DNA of 64,000 bases from Ectobius pallidus (Eukaryota > Arthropoda > Insecta > Blattodea > Ectobiidae). A model generated the notes under the pieces. That model had not been told where the DNA came from. It searched no databases and saw nothing but the letters and a program-made list of their open reading frames with translations. The translations under genes were made by a program, and so were the position numbers. The stretch spans positions 163,872,559-163,936,558 of the forward strand of contig CAXKWD010000002.1 in assembly GCA_964059195.1 (NCBI GenBank). The letters are read 5' to 3'. This document shows, piece by piece, positions 10,080-22,066 of the stretch. Numbering within the stretch: the stretch's first letter is position 1; each line of letters starts with the position of its first letter.

Positions 10080-13068
10080 GAACAGATTTTGATGTAAAGG
10101 GATTGCATATATAAGGTTGTCAGTATTCGACTTTGGTAGAACCGATTTTGTTATAAAAAAAATTATCTTTGAAGCATAGTTACAGGTAGTGCACGTTAGC
10201 CTACGTTTTGAGAAATTGTGGAGTGTACCTATATCTGAAGGGCTATCTTTAGGCAACATATTCACAGTACGTGAAGTACATCTTATTGTGTGATATCTTA
10301 TTTAAAGGTTAGCTTATTTTAGGGAGTTATTTCCCATATGTACAGGGTGATATTATTTAAGCGATATCCTTAAGCCAAAGCTTACTAATTATTGGTAGAA
10401 TATTGTGACCCATTTTCTCTGCTCTTTTTATTAGACTTTTTTAGTCACTGGTAATTGAATATTTGCATTTCGAATTATAAATTAATTTGTCATAGTATGT
10501 TTGATTAAATTTTCTAATTCATATTTTGGATTTAATAAGTTATTCATAATTTTCCACATCATAATTTACAGCAACTCTTACTGAAATTTTCTTCTAATGC
10601 TACTTTGGATTTAATCAAATTGAAGATAGTTATTCAGGTTATTAAGGTTGTGCTTCTGAAAACCCAGTTTCAATAATTTAGAATAAACCTTGTTGAACTT
10701 TTTTTAATTGCTATTTTGACTCAACTAATCGTTGATAGATATCTAGACTATTTATATTGTCATTTTTGTATTGTAAATCTTATCACACGTTTTGGTAAAC
10801 CTTCTTCAGTGGCATTCCGGATTTAATCAAAATTTATGCTGGTTTGTTACCCGATTTAATTTTAGTTTTATGTAGTATTTTTATTATTTTCTAAATTTAT
10901 ATTTCCAGGTTTTGTAAAAGTCATTACTATTTGTTAATCTTAGTGTATGTTCACTTTAGTCCCTCCATTCGGTATTTTGAATTTTTCTGATAAATTCTAT
11001 GTACTGATTGTATAACCTGAGTTATAACCATATCTGATTATTAACAGTTATATTCTCCTCCCTAGTGAGGAATGTATTATTTTTGGCACTAGGTAAATAT
11101 CTTGCTTCACCCCCTCAGTACTTAGTCTATTGTGATAGTAATTAATTTATCATTTGTTAGGGTCATAGTTGCCTTTCAGATTCTACTTCTTTTTTCACTC
11201 ATTAATTATGATCTCGTTCTCAGGGATATCTATTAGTCTTTAACTGAGTAACCTCAAATAATTCTACCATGGGTTTTGGTAATTTACTGATGGTTCTTAA
11301 TAATTTATACCACTACTGATTGATGTATATATTTTTATTGAATTGAATGTACATATGATATACTGTCTGTATTTATGAGATTGGGATATGTGGTTACGTT
11401 GTTAATATTTGGATAATTGTTTGAGATCTCCGTATTACTGTTGTTAAGTCAAGTTTGAATCTTTATATTAAAGGAGATTGATCATTTTGGAATTTCATAT
11501 GTTTTCTATTTCTAAGTGCATTCTCTTCACACCCTCTCCATGCCGTTTAGTAACGATGGACCTCTAGGGTTATTTGCCCACCTATGTTTCCTGATTCCAA
11601 TGTTTTCAGCTTAGACATAGTTTATTAATTACATTCAGTTTTCATTTCTATAGTCTTCTTCATAAGAAAGTTATCATTGAAATCAATTATTGTGATAGAT
11701 AATGCTTAATTAGAAAATATACTCAAACCTATTCTAAATAAAGTCAAACAAACTTATTTATCAGCTCTAAAGATCTACAGTCAATATAAAGATACATTTA
11801 ACATACATGCAATCCCCAAATAACCTAAACATTCTAGAGCTGCAATATTTTAATTAACATGTATGTTCTGAAATTTGCATTTAAGCCTTATTTATTTCGT
11901 TTTTATCTTGAAACCTATTAATTGTATAAAAAAATGTGTTTAACAAAAAAAAATCATTTTAATTTTCTCTACAATTTTACTGTGATGGGTTTTCATGTAT
12001 CACCTACTGTAATAGAGATAATATAGAAAAATTGAAAATGGATACGAGTAAAGTACCCCCTAAGGGATTTTTGTAGAGAAACGGATATAGCCATTTTATT
12101 AGTCAAAGATAAGGGTTTCCCAATCCCATTTTTTTTTTTTAATCGTTAGATCCAATTTTTCAATAATCAAAATTTTAAAAAAAGTTTTCATAAAAAGTAC
12201 CCTTAATATTTCAGTTATAAAACCCAAAGTCTGGGCGGTTCGATAAAATTTCGAAAAAGTCCTTAATTAAAAGAAATGAAGTAAATACAATGAACCATTT
12301 ACCTGCTGTGCTTGTCCACAGACGGACAGACTTAAAAAAAAGGAAACACTTTTTTCGGTTTCTAGGAATCATGAAGCATATTTTCCTGGTGTTACCTTGA
12401 TTTCAATTTTTTGTCACAATCACAATACTTTCTGTATACTATGTATGTACGAGAAAGGAAAGGGGATACAGTAGTATAATAATAAATAATAATAAAAATA
12501 GAAGATTTAAGTATTTTTTATTACTCCTTTTATTAATATGATTTCTATTAATATTATTTACTATATTTATTAATGAATGCCTCATAGCTAAGGAATTATG
12601 AGATCGCTTTATCTGTATGTTGGAAAAGTCCATTCTGAAGAAAAATAAGAAAATTGCAATGAAAGAATGGAAAAAAAAGTAGAGAATAAAATGCCGAAAA
12701 TTGCAAAATAAAAGGAAGCTATTTTTGTTCGTTTTGAGGCAAGGCAAATTTATATCACATCCCGCATTGTCTGTGATGTTTCAGAAAAAAAAAAAAAAGT
12801 CATTTCATCAAGTTTGAAGCTTTAGTTATATTAGCTGTGTTATGAAGTGTAACTGTGTAGTGAAGTGGTTCTTGTGTTTTTACAAAAAAAAATTATATAA
12901 TAGTTTATTCCTTTTATTAATTTTGAACAGAGAAGTTATAAATCATAGTATTGGCAAAATGTGCAATAAAGAACGATTTATAGTACTAAATATATTTAAT
13001 TTCTTAAAGAGAGTGAATATACCCAGTTAAAAAGACAGTAGAAGCTACTGGGTGTTCAAAGAGTTTAC
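10080..13068. other. No gene recognised
   Basis: About 3 kb of AT-rich DNA with no supported coding frame, TIR or satellite. Short open frames at 12439-12747 and 12842-13030 are low-complexity. Possible MITE fossils could not be delimited. Confidence 0.4.
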
Positions 13069-13070
13069 TA

Positions 13071-13396
13071 CAGTAGAACTACAATTATCTGGATTAATTG
13101 GGACTGGACCTGATCCGGACAGTGAAGTATCCACATATTTGGATAATTCATGAAAGAAGGTAATTTCTTTAAAATAAAAAATAAATAAAAATAAATAAAT
13201 AAATAAAAAACTAAATTGTACAGCACTGTACTTACATAAAGTGTCACATCTTCAACATATTGGTTAGAGTCAGTTGTTTTTCTGACAAATCATCCCTGAA
13301 AGATGTTTTCCCAATGCTTGTTGCTGCAGAAACCACTTGAATATGGCCTCAAAGTCATCCAGATAATTGGCGATGTGGATAGTTGGAGTTCTACTG
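13071..13396. mobile_element. Tigger/pogo-type MITE
   Basis: Ends CAGTAGAACTACAATTATCT and ...GGAGTTCTACTG are inverted, and the next inner motif (TATCTGGAT / ATCCAGATAAT) is also inverted. TA precedes the left end (13069-13070); the right TA is altered (GATA). The CAGTAGAACTCCA-type end is typical of pogo/Tigger elements. No coding content. Confidence 0.6.
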
Positions 13397-13506
13397 GATA
13401 CAGAATAAGAAAAGTGAAATGAAAGGTCCTCTGAGAATGCCTGCTAAAAAGAACTCACAAGAGCGAGCAAGCAAATAAATGCTAGGTTGATTACATATGA
13501 TGAAAT

Positions 13507-13638
13507 AGGCGCAGACTTAGGGGGGGGCAAGGTACTTTCTGCCCCCCCAAGTCTTAAGATTTTATCATGTAAGGCCTATGTATAGCTACTGAAAATCCAG
13601 TTCTTGCCCCCCCCAGAAATATTTCCAAGTCAGCGCCT
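13507..13638. mobile_element. Candidate short MITE with C/G runs
   Basis: Inverted ends AGGCGCAGACTTAGG and CCAAGTCAGCGCCT surround G8 and C-run blocks. No clear TSD is visible, so the call is tentative. Similar G-run bearing repeats occur near 52545 and 60025. Confidence 0.35.
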
Positions 13639-13777
13639 CTGAGCGAGACCATCGCATTGTTCATTCTTGTTATTTTACACATACCACAAACATTAAATAC
13701 ACTTTAAAAAATGGTAAATAGCAATGATACTCTACCAAATCTTGTGAGGTTCACTTTGAATACATTTCTTCATGATA

Positions 13778-13925
13778 TAGTGTGTAAAGTCTGGTAAAAA
13801 TTGACCAAAGAATATAGATTTAAATAAAGGTCTTATAATGGGGGTTGAAATATTTAAGGGGTGGTTTCTTCCAAAATTAGTTTTGCCTAATTTTTTCTCC
13901 TAGTTCTATTGGCTCTGTGCTAGGG
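13778..13925. repeat. Dispersed ~145-bp repeat (single copy)
   Basis: This stretch (TGTGTAAAGTCTGGTAAAAA, a GGGGTTGAAA block, then TCCTAGTTCTAT) matches the tandem units at 18316-18600. No coding capacity is seen; it is a repeat family with solitary and tandem copies. Confidence 0.6.
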
Positions 13926-14467
13926 CTGGTATAAATCCCGGATTTTCCATAAATGTTCTACTTTCCTTCAAACATAAATAGGCCTATACCTAAAACGATA
14001 CATTTTCTTTCTTTTTACGATTTTATTTTCTTCTATTTATTGGTTGGGAGTTGAAGAGTGGTCATACGATGGCTGGTACATCTTTCTTTTCCATGTCTCA
14101 TTCACAATGTGTGACGGTAATAAAATTACAGTCTAGCTTACTCGGAGCTGGTATTGCCTTTCTCCTTGTTGCACCCTCACTTAATGACAAACAAATGTGC
14201 TAAAATAAAAGATGCTGTAAAGTTGCACGGTGGGGGTTATTTTGGATTTTTGAATTCTGTAATAAGTAAAGTAAATTATAATTTCCTCCCTATACACACG
14301 TGTTTTAAACTGGACTGATGCTCCTGTGAAAAATTGACTTGTTTTCTACTAAATGGAAGCCCCTGGAGTGAAATGTCAAGTGTTTCAGACTTTTCTAAAC
14401 TATCGTAAAGTCGAATAATTATAATTTGAGTTGAACTTAGACACTTATGCTCCACGTACCAACTTTT

Positions 14468-14513
14468 TAGTAGAACATGTTTCAAGGAGCCTTGACCCCA
14501 TCCTCGGCTACTT
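14468..14513 (-). ncRNA. Hammerhead-like motif in PLE terminus (degenerate)
   Basis: On the minus strand AGTAG pairs with CTACT (stem I), then CCGAGGA (consensus CTGANGA with T4 changed to C), a GGGG/CTCC stem II, GAAA, stem III ACA/TGT and T at the cleavage position. One core base is wrong, so activity is doubtful. Confidence 0.35.
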
Positions 14514-14524
14514 TTCCAATTGAC

Positions 14525-15014
14525 AAATCTTGCTTTTGAAGGTCATGATGTGTTCCTGCTGGTGGTTTTACGAACTTCTTGATGAGGTCCTCCTCTTGTA
14601 TTTCGAAATTCATGAGATTACTATCAAATTTCTTTATGTAGATCCTCTCCTAGATGTCCAGTTATTTTGGTTTGCTTACTGATTTTAACAGTTTTGGTTC
14701 TCTACAGATTCTGTGGTAATTTTCCCAAGAATGATTTGCAACGGCTGATTTTTCCAACTGACAATTTTTAAGGTTTCTCATGTGTTCTTTAAATCTAGTC
14801 TCAATGTTTCTTTTGTTTTTCCTATATAAATCTTGCTGCAGTTAGTACAATTTATCTGACAGATCCCTGATTTCTTCCCGGTAGGTGTATCATCAGTTTG
14901 ATTGGATTTAATTGAATTTCTTATACTGAATCTGTTGTGAGTGGCCAAAGTTATGTTATGATCCTTGAGTATTCTTTGAAATTTCGGTGTTGCCCAGGGA
15001 TGGTAAGTGAACAT
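14525..15014 (-). pseudogene. PLE GIY-YIG endonuclease domain, frameshifted
   Basis: FTYHPWATPKFQRILKDHN is followed by KKSGICQINCTNCSKIYIGK, giving the C-x2-C pair and the IYIGKT motif of the PLE GIY-YIG nuclease. After a frameshift near 14780 the frame continues with LEKSAVANHSWEN and EEDLIKKFVKPPAG. The domain would nick target DNA. Stops inside ERIYIKKF show decay. Confidence 0.7.
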
Positions 15015-15177
15015 TTTGAATTTTGTTTTTCTCTTTCTGCAGACAGTGTAGTAATTTTTCTTATATCCTTTTGTTTTTCAAGTTTGGCTATTTTTCTATT
15101 TATTAGTCTTTTGTCGAAACCATTCATTTTAGCAGCTACTAGTATGTGATTATATTCATTATTGTATTATTCAACTG

Positions 15178-15516
15178 TTAGGGAATGTTCACCAATCTGT
15201 GGGTCAGGCTATTGAACACTCTATGCTTATGTGGTCTGAGGTTATGGCTATTTGCTTTGATGTAGTTTTCTGTATGAGTGGGTTTCCTGAATATTCCAAA
15301 TTCTAATTTGCCATCTGTTCTTTTTATGTTCAAGTCTAAAAAATTTAGTGTTCTTTCTTTCTCAATCTCGACTGCGAGTTTTATAGAATTTTCTTGTAGA
15401 TTTAATAGTTTGAGTGTATCATCAATTTGCTTTTCACTGACCACAGCAAAAACATTATCCAAATATCTATAGTAGTCGAGGATGGGGACAAGGGTCCTTG
15501 AAACATGTTCTACCAA
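15178..15516 (-). pseudogene. PLE reverse transcriptase fragment
   Basis: The frame reads YYRYLDNVFAVVSEKQIDDT, the PLE palm motif normally YVDD but here YLDN, then a fragment IEKERTLNFLDLNIKR and RKPTHTENYIKANSHNLRPH, the conserved region after the palm in this family. The last Asp of the catalytic pair is changed. The first residues (MVEHVSRTLVPIL) are encoded by the inverted terminal repeat and are not native RT. Confidence 0.72.
15470..15513 (+). ncRNA. Hammerhead-like motif in inverted PLE terminus (degenerate)
   Basis: The plus strand reads AGTAG, TCGAGGA (two changes from CTGANGA), stem II GGAC/GTCC, GAAA, stem III ACA/TGT, T, then CTACC. It is a diverged inverted copy of the motif at 14468-14513. 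Confidence 0.3.
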
Positions 15517-15571
15517 AAAGTTGGTAAGGGAAGCATAAGTGTCTAAGTTGAACTCAAATTATAATTATTCT

Positions 15572-16123
15572 ATTATAGTTGCTTCACTGTTTATGTTCCA
15601 TTATTTTTTAAATATTGTTTGTTCCCAAAGCAAACCCATGACTGCTTGAGGATTTGTTGTACTGCGCATGTCTAATTCATTAACTTATCCATGATTTTGC
15701 GCTTTGGAAATGGTTAAAGGCATGTGGAATCAATAGTTTCTATGTTCAATCAATATGAGACATCATTCAATATTTACAAAATACTGTAAACAAGAATATT
15801 AAATAAATTTATAGGTTAATAATTTAATAATTTACAAATAAAGAGTACTCTTAAGAAAATTCATGTAATTTATATTTCTTATGCCATTAATTATTTCATG
15901 TTAAAATTCTACCATGCATTTTGTAGCATGAACTTTGCTGAGAAATGTTATCAATGTTTGTGGTACTGATGTATAATGTGTGACCTTTTATGCCTTATTC
16001 CCTCAAAATCAGAAAACTAAGGAAGAAATCAGACTGGGGGGCTACCTAAATAATAGAAGCTTTTCTTACTGATAGTTGGTAGTCCAGAAACCACTGCCAT
16101 GGTCCAATTAAACTGATATGAAA
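15572..16123. other. No feature recognised
   Basis: AT-rich sequence between the PLE and the pogo-type MITE, with no supported gene or repeat boundary. Confidence 0.4.
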
Positions 16124-16125
16124 TA

Positions 16126-16634
16126 CAGTAGAGTCCCGCTGTTCTGAACCCCGCTATTCCGAAAATCTGTTTATTCCGAATCATTTTTAATCACTGCTAA
16201 ACACCGAAAATAACTAATTTACACACACTTAAGAAGTAAAGTCAGTGATTTTTTCTGACGAATAGCACTGAAATCTGTTTATTCCGAATCATTTTTAATC
16301 ACTGCTAAACACCAAAAATAACTAATTTACACACACTTAAAAAGTAAAGTCAGTGATTTTTTTTTTCTGACGAATAGCACTGAATCGACTTGAGGATGCA
16401 ATGTTCCGCCATCGCCGCATGAACACATAACTTCAGTTGGTGTTAATGAAGCGTGTTAATGTTCGACATAGCGTAAGGCGAGGTCAAGAGTATTTGCCGC
16501 ATCTGTGTGTGATATGAGTTCAGTTTGAGCGTTCACCTCTCTCTTTCCTCCTAGTCAAAATCCGCCTATTCTGAATTCCCGCTAAACCAAACAGTGTTCG
16601 GTCCCAATTAGTTCGGAATAGCAGGACTCTATTG
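16126..16634. mobile_element. Tigger/pogo-type MITE with internal duplication
   Basis: Ends CAGTAGAGTCCCGCTGTTCT and ...AATAGCAGGACTCTATTG are inverted and flanked by TA (16124-16125, 16635-16636). Inside, a unit of about 113 bp beginning AAATCTGTTTATTCCGAATC is duplicated in tandem (about 16162-16270 and 16271-16385). No transposase frame. Confidence 0.77.
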
Positions 16635-16639
16635 TAATT

Positions 16640-18310
16640 CATTTTAATGTTATTACAAAATATACAAATTAATAATTAACTATCTGAGTTTTAGGACTAA
16701 TTTTTTGCTAATATTTATTCAAATTTAGAAAAGAATGATGTTATTTTATTCCTCTGACATCATAGAAAACTCACAAAATAAGTTGTGCTTTTTTATTGCA
16801 AAGCAGTTTGAGAAATTCAATTAATTTTAAAAGATAAGCAGGTACAATTGTAGCTAATCAGTGACATAATCTTGCATAAATACCAATGGTCTTATTTCGA
16901 AGGTTAGATAACCCTAAAACCAATTTTAAATCAATTCATTATTTTTATTTCAATTTACTTTCTTGTACATTATGTCACCCAGTATGCCTGTTCCTGTTTA
17001 CTAGTAACTTCCTTGTTTATGATAAGCATTTTAGGTAAGATAACTGTCCATTTCTTCATGATTTTACATATTTATCATATTTCTAGAAGCAAACTGAGTT
17101 TATATATACGAATACTATAGCTTCTAAAAATATCACAACCTCAAATTTCTCCTAGATTTCTTTAGTGTCCTAAAGAAAAAAAATACATTTAGCAACATAG
17201 AAAATACACCTGTACCGTTTATGTTCAGAGGGGGAATTTTAAAATGTTTTCATGTAATTGTCATAAACAAAATTGTATTCATCAGATTAGAATAGAATAT
17301 GTATTTCCCTTTAACATGTTACACATGCAATATGCATCGTCATCATAAACTATATTTTGGGAGACTTTTAATTATCTTCCATTATTCATACATTTGTAGC
17401 CTATGTTCATAAAGGTTAAGCATAAGGTTAGTGGAGGGAGGAGTCAGGCGCATGAAAATAGGAGTTATGGTTACTGCACATGTCTCTGTTTAGGACATTC
17501 ATGGTAGAGCCTGCAAACTTTTCTTATAGTACATAAACTGCCTGTGAGAATACAAGGAACAGAAGACTGAAAATCAGAATCATGAATTCTTGCTTTGGGA
17601 ACACCTGTGGAGAATGAGCGCATTCACGAACGATGTGATCATGGCTTCTGAATTCTTTGGGAACAAATCTATTAATTTCCGTTTCTGTCCCTAACCAAGT
17701 ATCCATGGTGTCTGTATTATACAAGACAGCAATCAATATTAATAATATCAAGTTATCACTTCAGTAACAATTGAATAGGTGTTGAGTGTAAAACACAAAA
17801 TAGACGTGCTTTCTAAGGTCTTAGTTTTTATCTGCTCGGTTCCTCTCTTTGTCGGTATGTGCATGTATGGTGCATTTATTTCATTTCCCACAAATGCGAT
17901 TTCATTCACAACCCCACCAAAAGGAAGATGTACTTATATCAACAAATTTGAAAGTGATTTCTTGCAAATTTTTCAGATTTATTTTGTGTGCAGTTCCGCC
18001 AAGATAACTAAAGACAAAAAATTACTGAACTTCAACTAATCAATGATTCAAGTAAATGCTCCTACGCAAAAATAAAATATGATGAAAATGGAGCAGAAAT
18101 ATTTGAATAAGTCAGGGAGTCTTTATTACTTTATTTATTACTTAAATTATAACAACAAATATTAAGCCTATTGGTACTTTAATAATTGAATTCCAGGGCT
18201 TTTAACATGATATACTAAACTCTCTACTACTACATTTTTTAAGGTTTCCTTTGGCATATTTTGAAGATGAAAGTAAAGTGTCTTGGATTTTCACTTTTTT
18301 AATACAGCAA
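16640..18310. other. Unassigned; possible Orai 3' UTR end
   Basis: No coding frame or TE end is supported. On the minus strand, downstream of the Orai stop, AATAAATAAAGTAATAAAG occurs around 18141-18122, candidate polyadenylation signals about 1.2 kb past the stop; nothing proves use. Confidence 0.3.
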
Positions 18311-18315
18311 CCCAA

Positions 18316-18750
18316 CTCTGTGTGTAAAGTCTGGTAAAAATTGGACAAAGATTGTAGAATTAAATAAGATTCATATAATAGGAGTTGCAACATTTGGGGG
18401 ATGGTTTATTCCAAATTAATTTTGCTTAAAATTTCTTTTTGAGTCAATAGATTCTGTGTATAAAGTCTCATAAAATTAACCAAAGGATATAGATATAAAT
18501 ATACACTACATAATAGGGGTTGAAACATTCAAGGGGCGGTTTGTCCCAAAATTAGTTTTGCTAAAATTTTCTCCTAGTTCTATAGGGGTGAATTTTTCAA
18601 ATATTACTGTCTTGTAGAATTTTCTCTCAATTCTACAGGGTTGGCCTACATATGTAAAATTTTGTAGATTTGGTCAAAGAATGTAAATCTGTAGGTCTAT
18701 AGAGAAAATATTACTCATGGAGGTTGAAAATAAGGGAAAGGGTGGGTGTA
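18316..18750. repeat. Tandem ~145-bp repeats
   Basis: Two clear units (about 18316-18450 and 18451-18600) share GTAAAGTCT, AAAATT(G/A)ACCAAAG, ATAATAGG(A/G)GTTG(C/A)AACATT and TTAGTTTTGC. A shorter diverged part follows (AATTTTCTC, TGGTCAAAGAATGTAAATCTG). The single related copy is at 13778-13925. Confidence 0.6.
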
Positions 18751-19309
18751 CTGTCGTTTGATCTGCAACACAATACAATAATATTATTATTATATGCAAC
18801 AAACAAATATATCGGAAATTTTGAGGTTTTCATGCTTTGTACATCATGTGCCTGACCTTGTATTTGAGTAGATCTGGCATCAGTGCACTTCACCTAACAT
18901 GTACTGTCTTTTAAGGTTGAGATGATCTATAGTGATTTTTATATGTATCGGTATTTGATTATCCAAACAAACTAGACACTAACTTCAGGCTCTATTAATT
19001 CAGATTATTGATGTTTTTCTGTCCAAGCTTGTGCTCAAGTTCCAATTGAAAAACATAATGATTGAATGATAGGTACTGGTAGTTTCTCAAGCTTCCTACC
19101 CAGTAGGAACCCAATTAGTATCCCAAGAAACCCTCATTCACACAAACAACGGGAAGCCTCAGCCATAGGCTCTACAACATGTTGATTGTACCAATTTTCT
19201 GCATAATTCTGAAGCCAAAATGTGAGAAACTGATTAGTTCAGGAAAATTACACTTTCTCATCACTGCCTAAGCATGGTCTCAGTCTCTTCCGTGTTCTTT
19301 TCTCTTCTG

Positions 19310-19795
19310 TCAAACAGGGCTGCAATCTGCTGTGTCTAGCTGTTTCTTCATATCCTCTAATTGCTTGAGATCTGTCACAGTAGATTCACATTTGTACACC
19401 ACCAGATTATGATAAAAATGCACTGCAAATGCAACAAATACTATAAGCACTGGGATCACAATGATAGTAGCTGCCCAAGCAGCTGTGAATGAATAGTCCC
19501 AGAATTTGACCCAACAGAGAATAGCAATTTCCACCAGGAACAAAAATAGTCCTAATACTGTTGAAAAAGCCCATGCAAGTTCGATAAAACCTTTCATCCT
19601 CTCATGTGGTGAGTGCGACACCAACTCATGAACTTGAAGCTTGCTCACTGCATCAATATTTGGTAGTAAATATGTGCTGATCATAAGAGCGAAAATATGA
19701 ACTGCAACAAGCACTGTTGTGCATACTGAGAACATCACAAACAACCATTCAGGAACATTTGTTGGTTCGTTAATTTGAAGTTCCACCATTGCTAC
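19310..19795 (-). CDS. Orai: Orai calcium channel, terminal coding exon
   Basis: Orai forms the hexameric pore of store-operated calcium entry in the plasma membrane, opened by STIM. After a CAG acceptor (19798-19796) the exon gives 161 residues and a stop. VAMVELQI completes TM1 and keeps the selectivity-filter Glu (human E106). FSVCTTVLVAVHIFALMIST is TM2; SPHERMKGFIELAWAFSTVL leads into TM3 with the conserved Glu in FLVEIAILCWVKF; TM4 is IIVIPVLIVFVAFAVHFYHN. The short C-terminal helix (LKQLEDMKKQL) fits the STIM-binding coiled coil. The TM1-TM2 loop reads NEPTNVPE, lacking two Asp of the vertebrate outer vestibule. The frame is intact and lies between long non-coding stretches, so it is probably functional. 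Confidence 0.95.
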   Translation of the reverse strand, partial: VAMVELQINEPTNVPEWLFVMFSVCTTVLVAVHIFALMISTYLLPNIDAVSKLQVHELVSHSPHERMKGFIELAWAFSTVLGLFLFLVEIAILCWVKFWDYSFTAAWAATIIVIPVLIVFVAFAVHFYHNLVVYKCESTVTDLKQLEDMKKQLDTADCSPV

Positions 19796-20290
19796 CTGAA
19801 ATGTAAGAGAATGATGTTCAATAGCATTTCAATGCAAACATAATTGACTGTGTACAGGGCAAATTACATAACCCTCACTTTTTTGTAATGAGATTATGGT
19901 ACAGATAGGTAGCTGGTATTGAAATACACATGCTGGCCATAAAAGGTGAACCTACAGAAGTTTTTTGATGGTTTAAAAGTTCAAAAAATATTACAAGCTG
20001 TTTTTGAAAAGTCTCAAATTCAAACTGGCCAATAAGTGTAATCATCATAATATAACAACTGAGGTTACAAGTCAAATATACTAAGGAGTAACCCACTAAT
20101 ACCTTTAGATGAAAAAGTCAATTGGCGTAACCATTAAAGTTTCAGTATTAAATTATATTTGAAGTTAACACAGTGAAGTTATATAGCATAATAATTATAT
20201 AATGAGTTGAATTTAACACTAAACTTCACTTTTGGCATAATTTACCTGTACTATTTTCGGTACCATTGCTACTATTGTCAACAGCTAGGC

Positions 20291-20560
20291 CTATACTTCA
20301 AATACCATGGCAACTTCCTGCAGACGTGGAACAAATTTTGAGATGAGGTCATCATTGGTCGGGATGACAAAATTCATCAGTTGGTTCCCCTTCTTGTGAA
20401 TCAAAATTCTCTCCCAGACCAAAAGCTCCTTGTGTCCGCAGACACATAATTTTTCTACTTTTAATAGATTGTTTTTTTTTTTTCTGATCCAGAAAATGTT
20501 ACTTTTGAGGGTTATGCATTTGACCTGACACAGGCGATATATTTCTAACAATGCAGTGAT
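20291..20560 (-). pseudogene. Penelope-like element C-terminal fragment
   Basis: The minus frame reads KELLVWERILIHKKGNQLMN then VIPTNDDLISKFVPRLQEV, matching the end of the GIY-YIG region in the other PLE copies (LTVWEKIFIQKHRNNL and NELGLIGKFVKP at 40286-40398). No catalytic motif is included. It is a small relic. Confidence 0.55.
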
Positions 20561-20574
20561 TGAATCATTTATGA

Positions 20575-20860
20575 AATATAAGATAGGGTTTATTGACCTT
20601 TAAGCAATATTCCTAGAACTCAGTAAAGAATTTGACAAGGTGAATCATGATATTCTAATCAAGAAACTGAATCACTTTGGAATAAGAGGTGTAGCTGAAA
20701 ATTGCTAATTAAGCAATAGGAGACAGTTTGTTAAGGTAGAATCATCAAGATCCAATCTTACGATGATCAAGTGTGGTATTCCTCAAGGGTCCACCCTTGG
20801 TCTGGTTTTATTCATAATATAAATAAATAATCTTACATCGATAATTACAGAAGCTAGAAA
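20575..20860 (+). pseudogene. LINE reverse transcriptase fragment (palm)
   Basis: Reading with tolerance for stops: [29 protein letters not shown], then CGIPQGSTLGLVLFI, the RT palm of a CR1/Jockey-like LINE. It breaks off near 20860. A continuation with FAD(D/N) and the C-terminus is found at 25575-26480, so the two may be one element split by the intervening sequence. Confidence 0.6.
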
Positions 20861-20864
20861 TTGA

Positions 20865-22063
20865 ACCATTACTCTGTATTTATAGTGCACATAACTGTTC
20901 ATTCTTGATAAAAGTTAGTTTACTTGAACTATTTCCCCATTATGTAATACTTGTACCTTCTTTTGTTCTGTTATTTAAAGTATCATTCTGTGACATAATT
21001 AATGGTTTGGAGTGACGTTATGCACGCACTGAGATGCACAGTAAACTGTTGGGGCTTATTACATTTCGAGCTGTGCGACGGCTATCATTCTGCCTTCTAC
21101 TGCCGTTTTGATTGTCTGCTCTCAGCTGTTCTTCCATGCTCGAGTGGTTTTGTTGAACGTCTGGTTGTGGATGGAGATGGTTGCTTCATGTTGAAATGTA
21201 CTTTTGTACAGTTTCTTTGCATTGGTGAGTGTAGCTGATTTATGATCTCATATTTCTTGAGTTTGCATTGAATATCTTTATTTATTATTATTTATTTTCA
21301 TTCTGGTTTATTAGTTTAATGTAATTACTCAGTTACACTCAATGTATTTGAATCCATTAAGAATTATATTCTTATAAAATTCGGATGGAAACTTTACGAA
21401 AGCAGAATGTATGCTTGAATGTTATGGATGGAATCTTAAGAACTTTGACAAACCCAGTCAAGTATGTGCAGAACATGTGTTCATTTGTAATAGGTCATTG
21501 CTCTTAAAGCGTTGATGGGTACAAACCATCTGTCGTATTATTATACGAGCAGTTTTCTATTATTATTATTATTCTAATTGCCTACTATAAATTCTATTCA
21601 AGGCAACCTTCAATGCACGGGTTTATTAATTACATTAGAGCAAAATATGACTTAAAGGTTGCTTACCAACATTGTGTGGCCGTAACCACAGTTTGTAGTG
21701 TTAAAAATAGCGGATTTCCAATATATAATGAAGTTATATATACTATAAGCAATAAATAAAGTAATATATATTAAAGTAAGATTTCAGATTTTCCTGGCGA
21801 AGTTTATTCATAAAGGTTTCTCTGGTTGACAACCCGAGAAACCTTTATGAATAATATATATTAAAGTCCCTACAGTTTGTAGCCTACATCATTATGTGGA
21901 TGTTTGCTATCTAATCGTAGTTTTTAACATGGCAGTTGTCCTTTAACTAAACTACCTATTTAATTGCATAAAAACTATTTGACCTTATGTGTGTATATAT
22001 ATTAAATTCTGTGGCCTTTAGTCTTTTTTCTTGTTCACACTTTATCATACCTAGCAACATCTT
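20865..22063. other. No gene recognised; contains hairpin at 21805-21853
   Basis: The open frame 21002-21238 (Cys-rich, no domain) is not supported as a gene. TAATATATATTAAAGT occurs on both sides of the hairpin (about 21760 and 21853). Confidence 0.35.
21805..21853. repeat. 49-bp hairpin with 18-bp perfect stem
   Basis: TATTCATAAAGGTTTCTC pairs perfectly with GAGAAACCTTTATGAATA; a further GGTT/AACC inner stem closes a GAC loop after one mismatch. No transposon ends are apparent around it. Confidence 0.88.
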
Positions 22064-22066
22064 TTA

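Larger units (their letters stand above)
14276..15571 (-). mobile_element. Penelope-like element with folded-back 3' terminus
   Basis: On the minus strand, RT (15516-15178), a GIY-YIG domain (15014-14525) and a terminal segment (about 14513-14430) follow in order. The same terminal segment (GAGGATGGGG...CCTTGAAACATGTTCT...AAGCATAAGTGTCTAAGTT) recurs in plus orientation at 15478-15571 and is fused directly to the RT frame. So the copy is bounded on both sides by inverted 3' termini. Sequence at 14430-14276 on the minus strand appears to enter a second, tandem copy. Inverted or tandem terminal repeats are characteristic of Penelope-like elements. Confidence 0.68.

Noticed and set aside
12439..12747. 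102-aa minus frame with hydrophobic runs
   Set aside because: AT-rich composition, no homologous motif, no splice or promoter context.
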